Shown here one piece after another: positions 5,523 through 5,533 of a stretch of 5,533 nt of DNA. The translations under genes were made by a program, and so were the position numbers. The stretch is taken from contig JAIRSS010000180.1 in the NCBI GenBank assembly GCA_031255315.1, positions 1-5,533 of the forward strand, written 5' to 3'. Numbering within the stretch: the stretch's first letter is position 1; every line of letters begins with the position of its first letter. A model generated the notes under the pieces. That model was not told where the DNA came from. It was given only the letters and a program-made list of their open reading frames with translations, and made no database searches. Source of the stretch: Spirochaetaceae bacterium (GTDB lineage: Bacteria > Spirochaetota > Spirochaetia > Treponematales > Breznakiellaceae).

Positions 5523-5533
5523 ATGAACGATTA
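5523..5533 (+). CDS. Start of an unidentified gene, cut off by window edge
   Basis: Only ATG AAC GAT and two more bases are visible (Met-Asn-Asp). The call rests on the well-placed GGAGG and on the AT-rich leader before it, which is typical of a promoter region. The ATG at 5501 opens another frame (MSTWRQRNERL to the window end) with a weaker ribosome binding site and is the less likely alternative. Nothing can be said of function. Confidence 0.45.

Overview
This window looks like accessory chromosome from a moderately G+C-rich, probably anaerobic bacterium. The near-identical WD40 repeats, the ferredoxin-fused aldo/keto reductase, the NMT1-type ABC uptake cassette and the scattered intergenic palindromes recall host-associated spirochaetes, such as gut treponemes. 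That assignment is an inference from gene style only; no rRNA or other phylogenetic marker is present. All supported genes lie on the + strand.

Layout. (1) Positions 3-1115 are the 3' end of a WD40-repeat gene that enters from outside the window. It has seven complete repeats, the tail of an eighth, and a C-terminal segment of the kind I recall preceding caspase-like domains; here the protein simply stops. (2) 1116-1360 is non-coding. It has two hairpins near the WD40 end and a good sigma70-type promoter just before the next gene. (3) 1361-2494 encodes a 377-residue aldo/keto reductase with a C-terminal double [4Fe-4S] ferredoxin module, apparently a single-gene unit. (4) 2495-2690 is non-coding and carries a 17-bp perfect inverted repeat with a 47-nt spacer, then a Shine-Dalgarno sequence placed unusually far from the next start. 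(5) 2691-5274 is a tightly overlapping three-gene ABC importer operon: periplasmic binding protein, permease, ATPase. It belongs to the nitrate/sulfonate/taurine/thiamine-precursor superfamily, and the substrate cannot be told from sequence. (6) 5275-5522 is non-coding, with a small hairpin, a dispersed-repeat-like palindrome (GTCATTG...CAATCC type) and an AT-rich leader. It leads to a ribosome binding site and the first codons of another gene at 5523.

How the parts relate. The importer genes are translationally coupled (TGATG and ATGA overlaps) and should work as one transporter. The reductase and the WD40 protein have their own spacing and show no evident functional link to it. The most interesting part is the WD40 gene. 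Its repeats are nearly identical at DNA level, and the differences cluster at a few positions expected on a propeller face. One blade is aberrant, and the C-terminus ends where an effector domain might be expected. I did not find a clearly new multi-gene system in this window.
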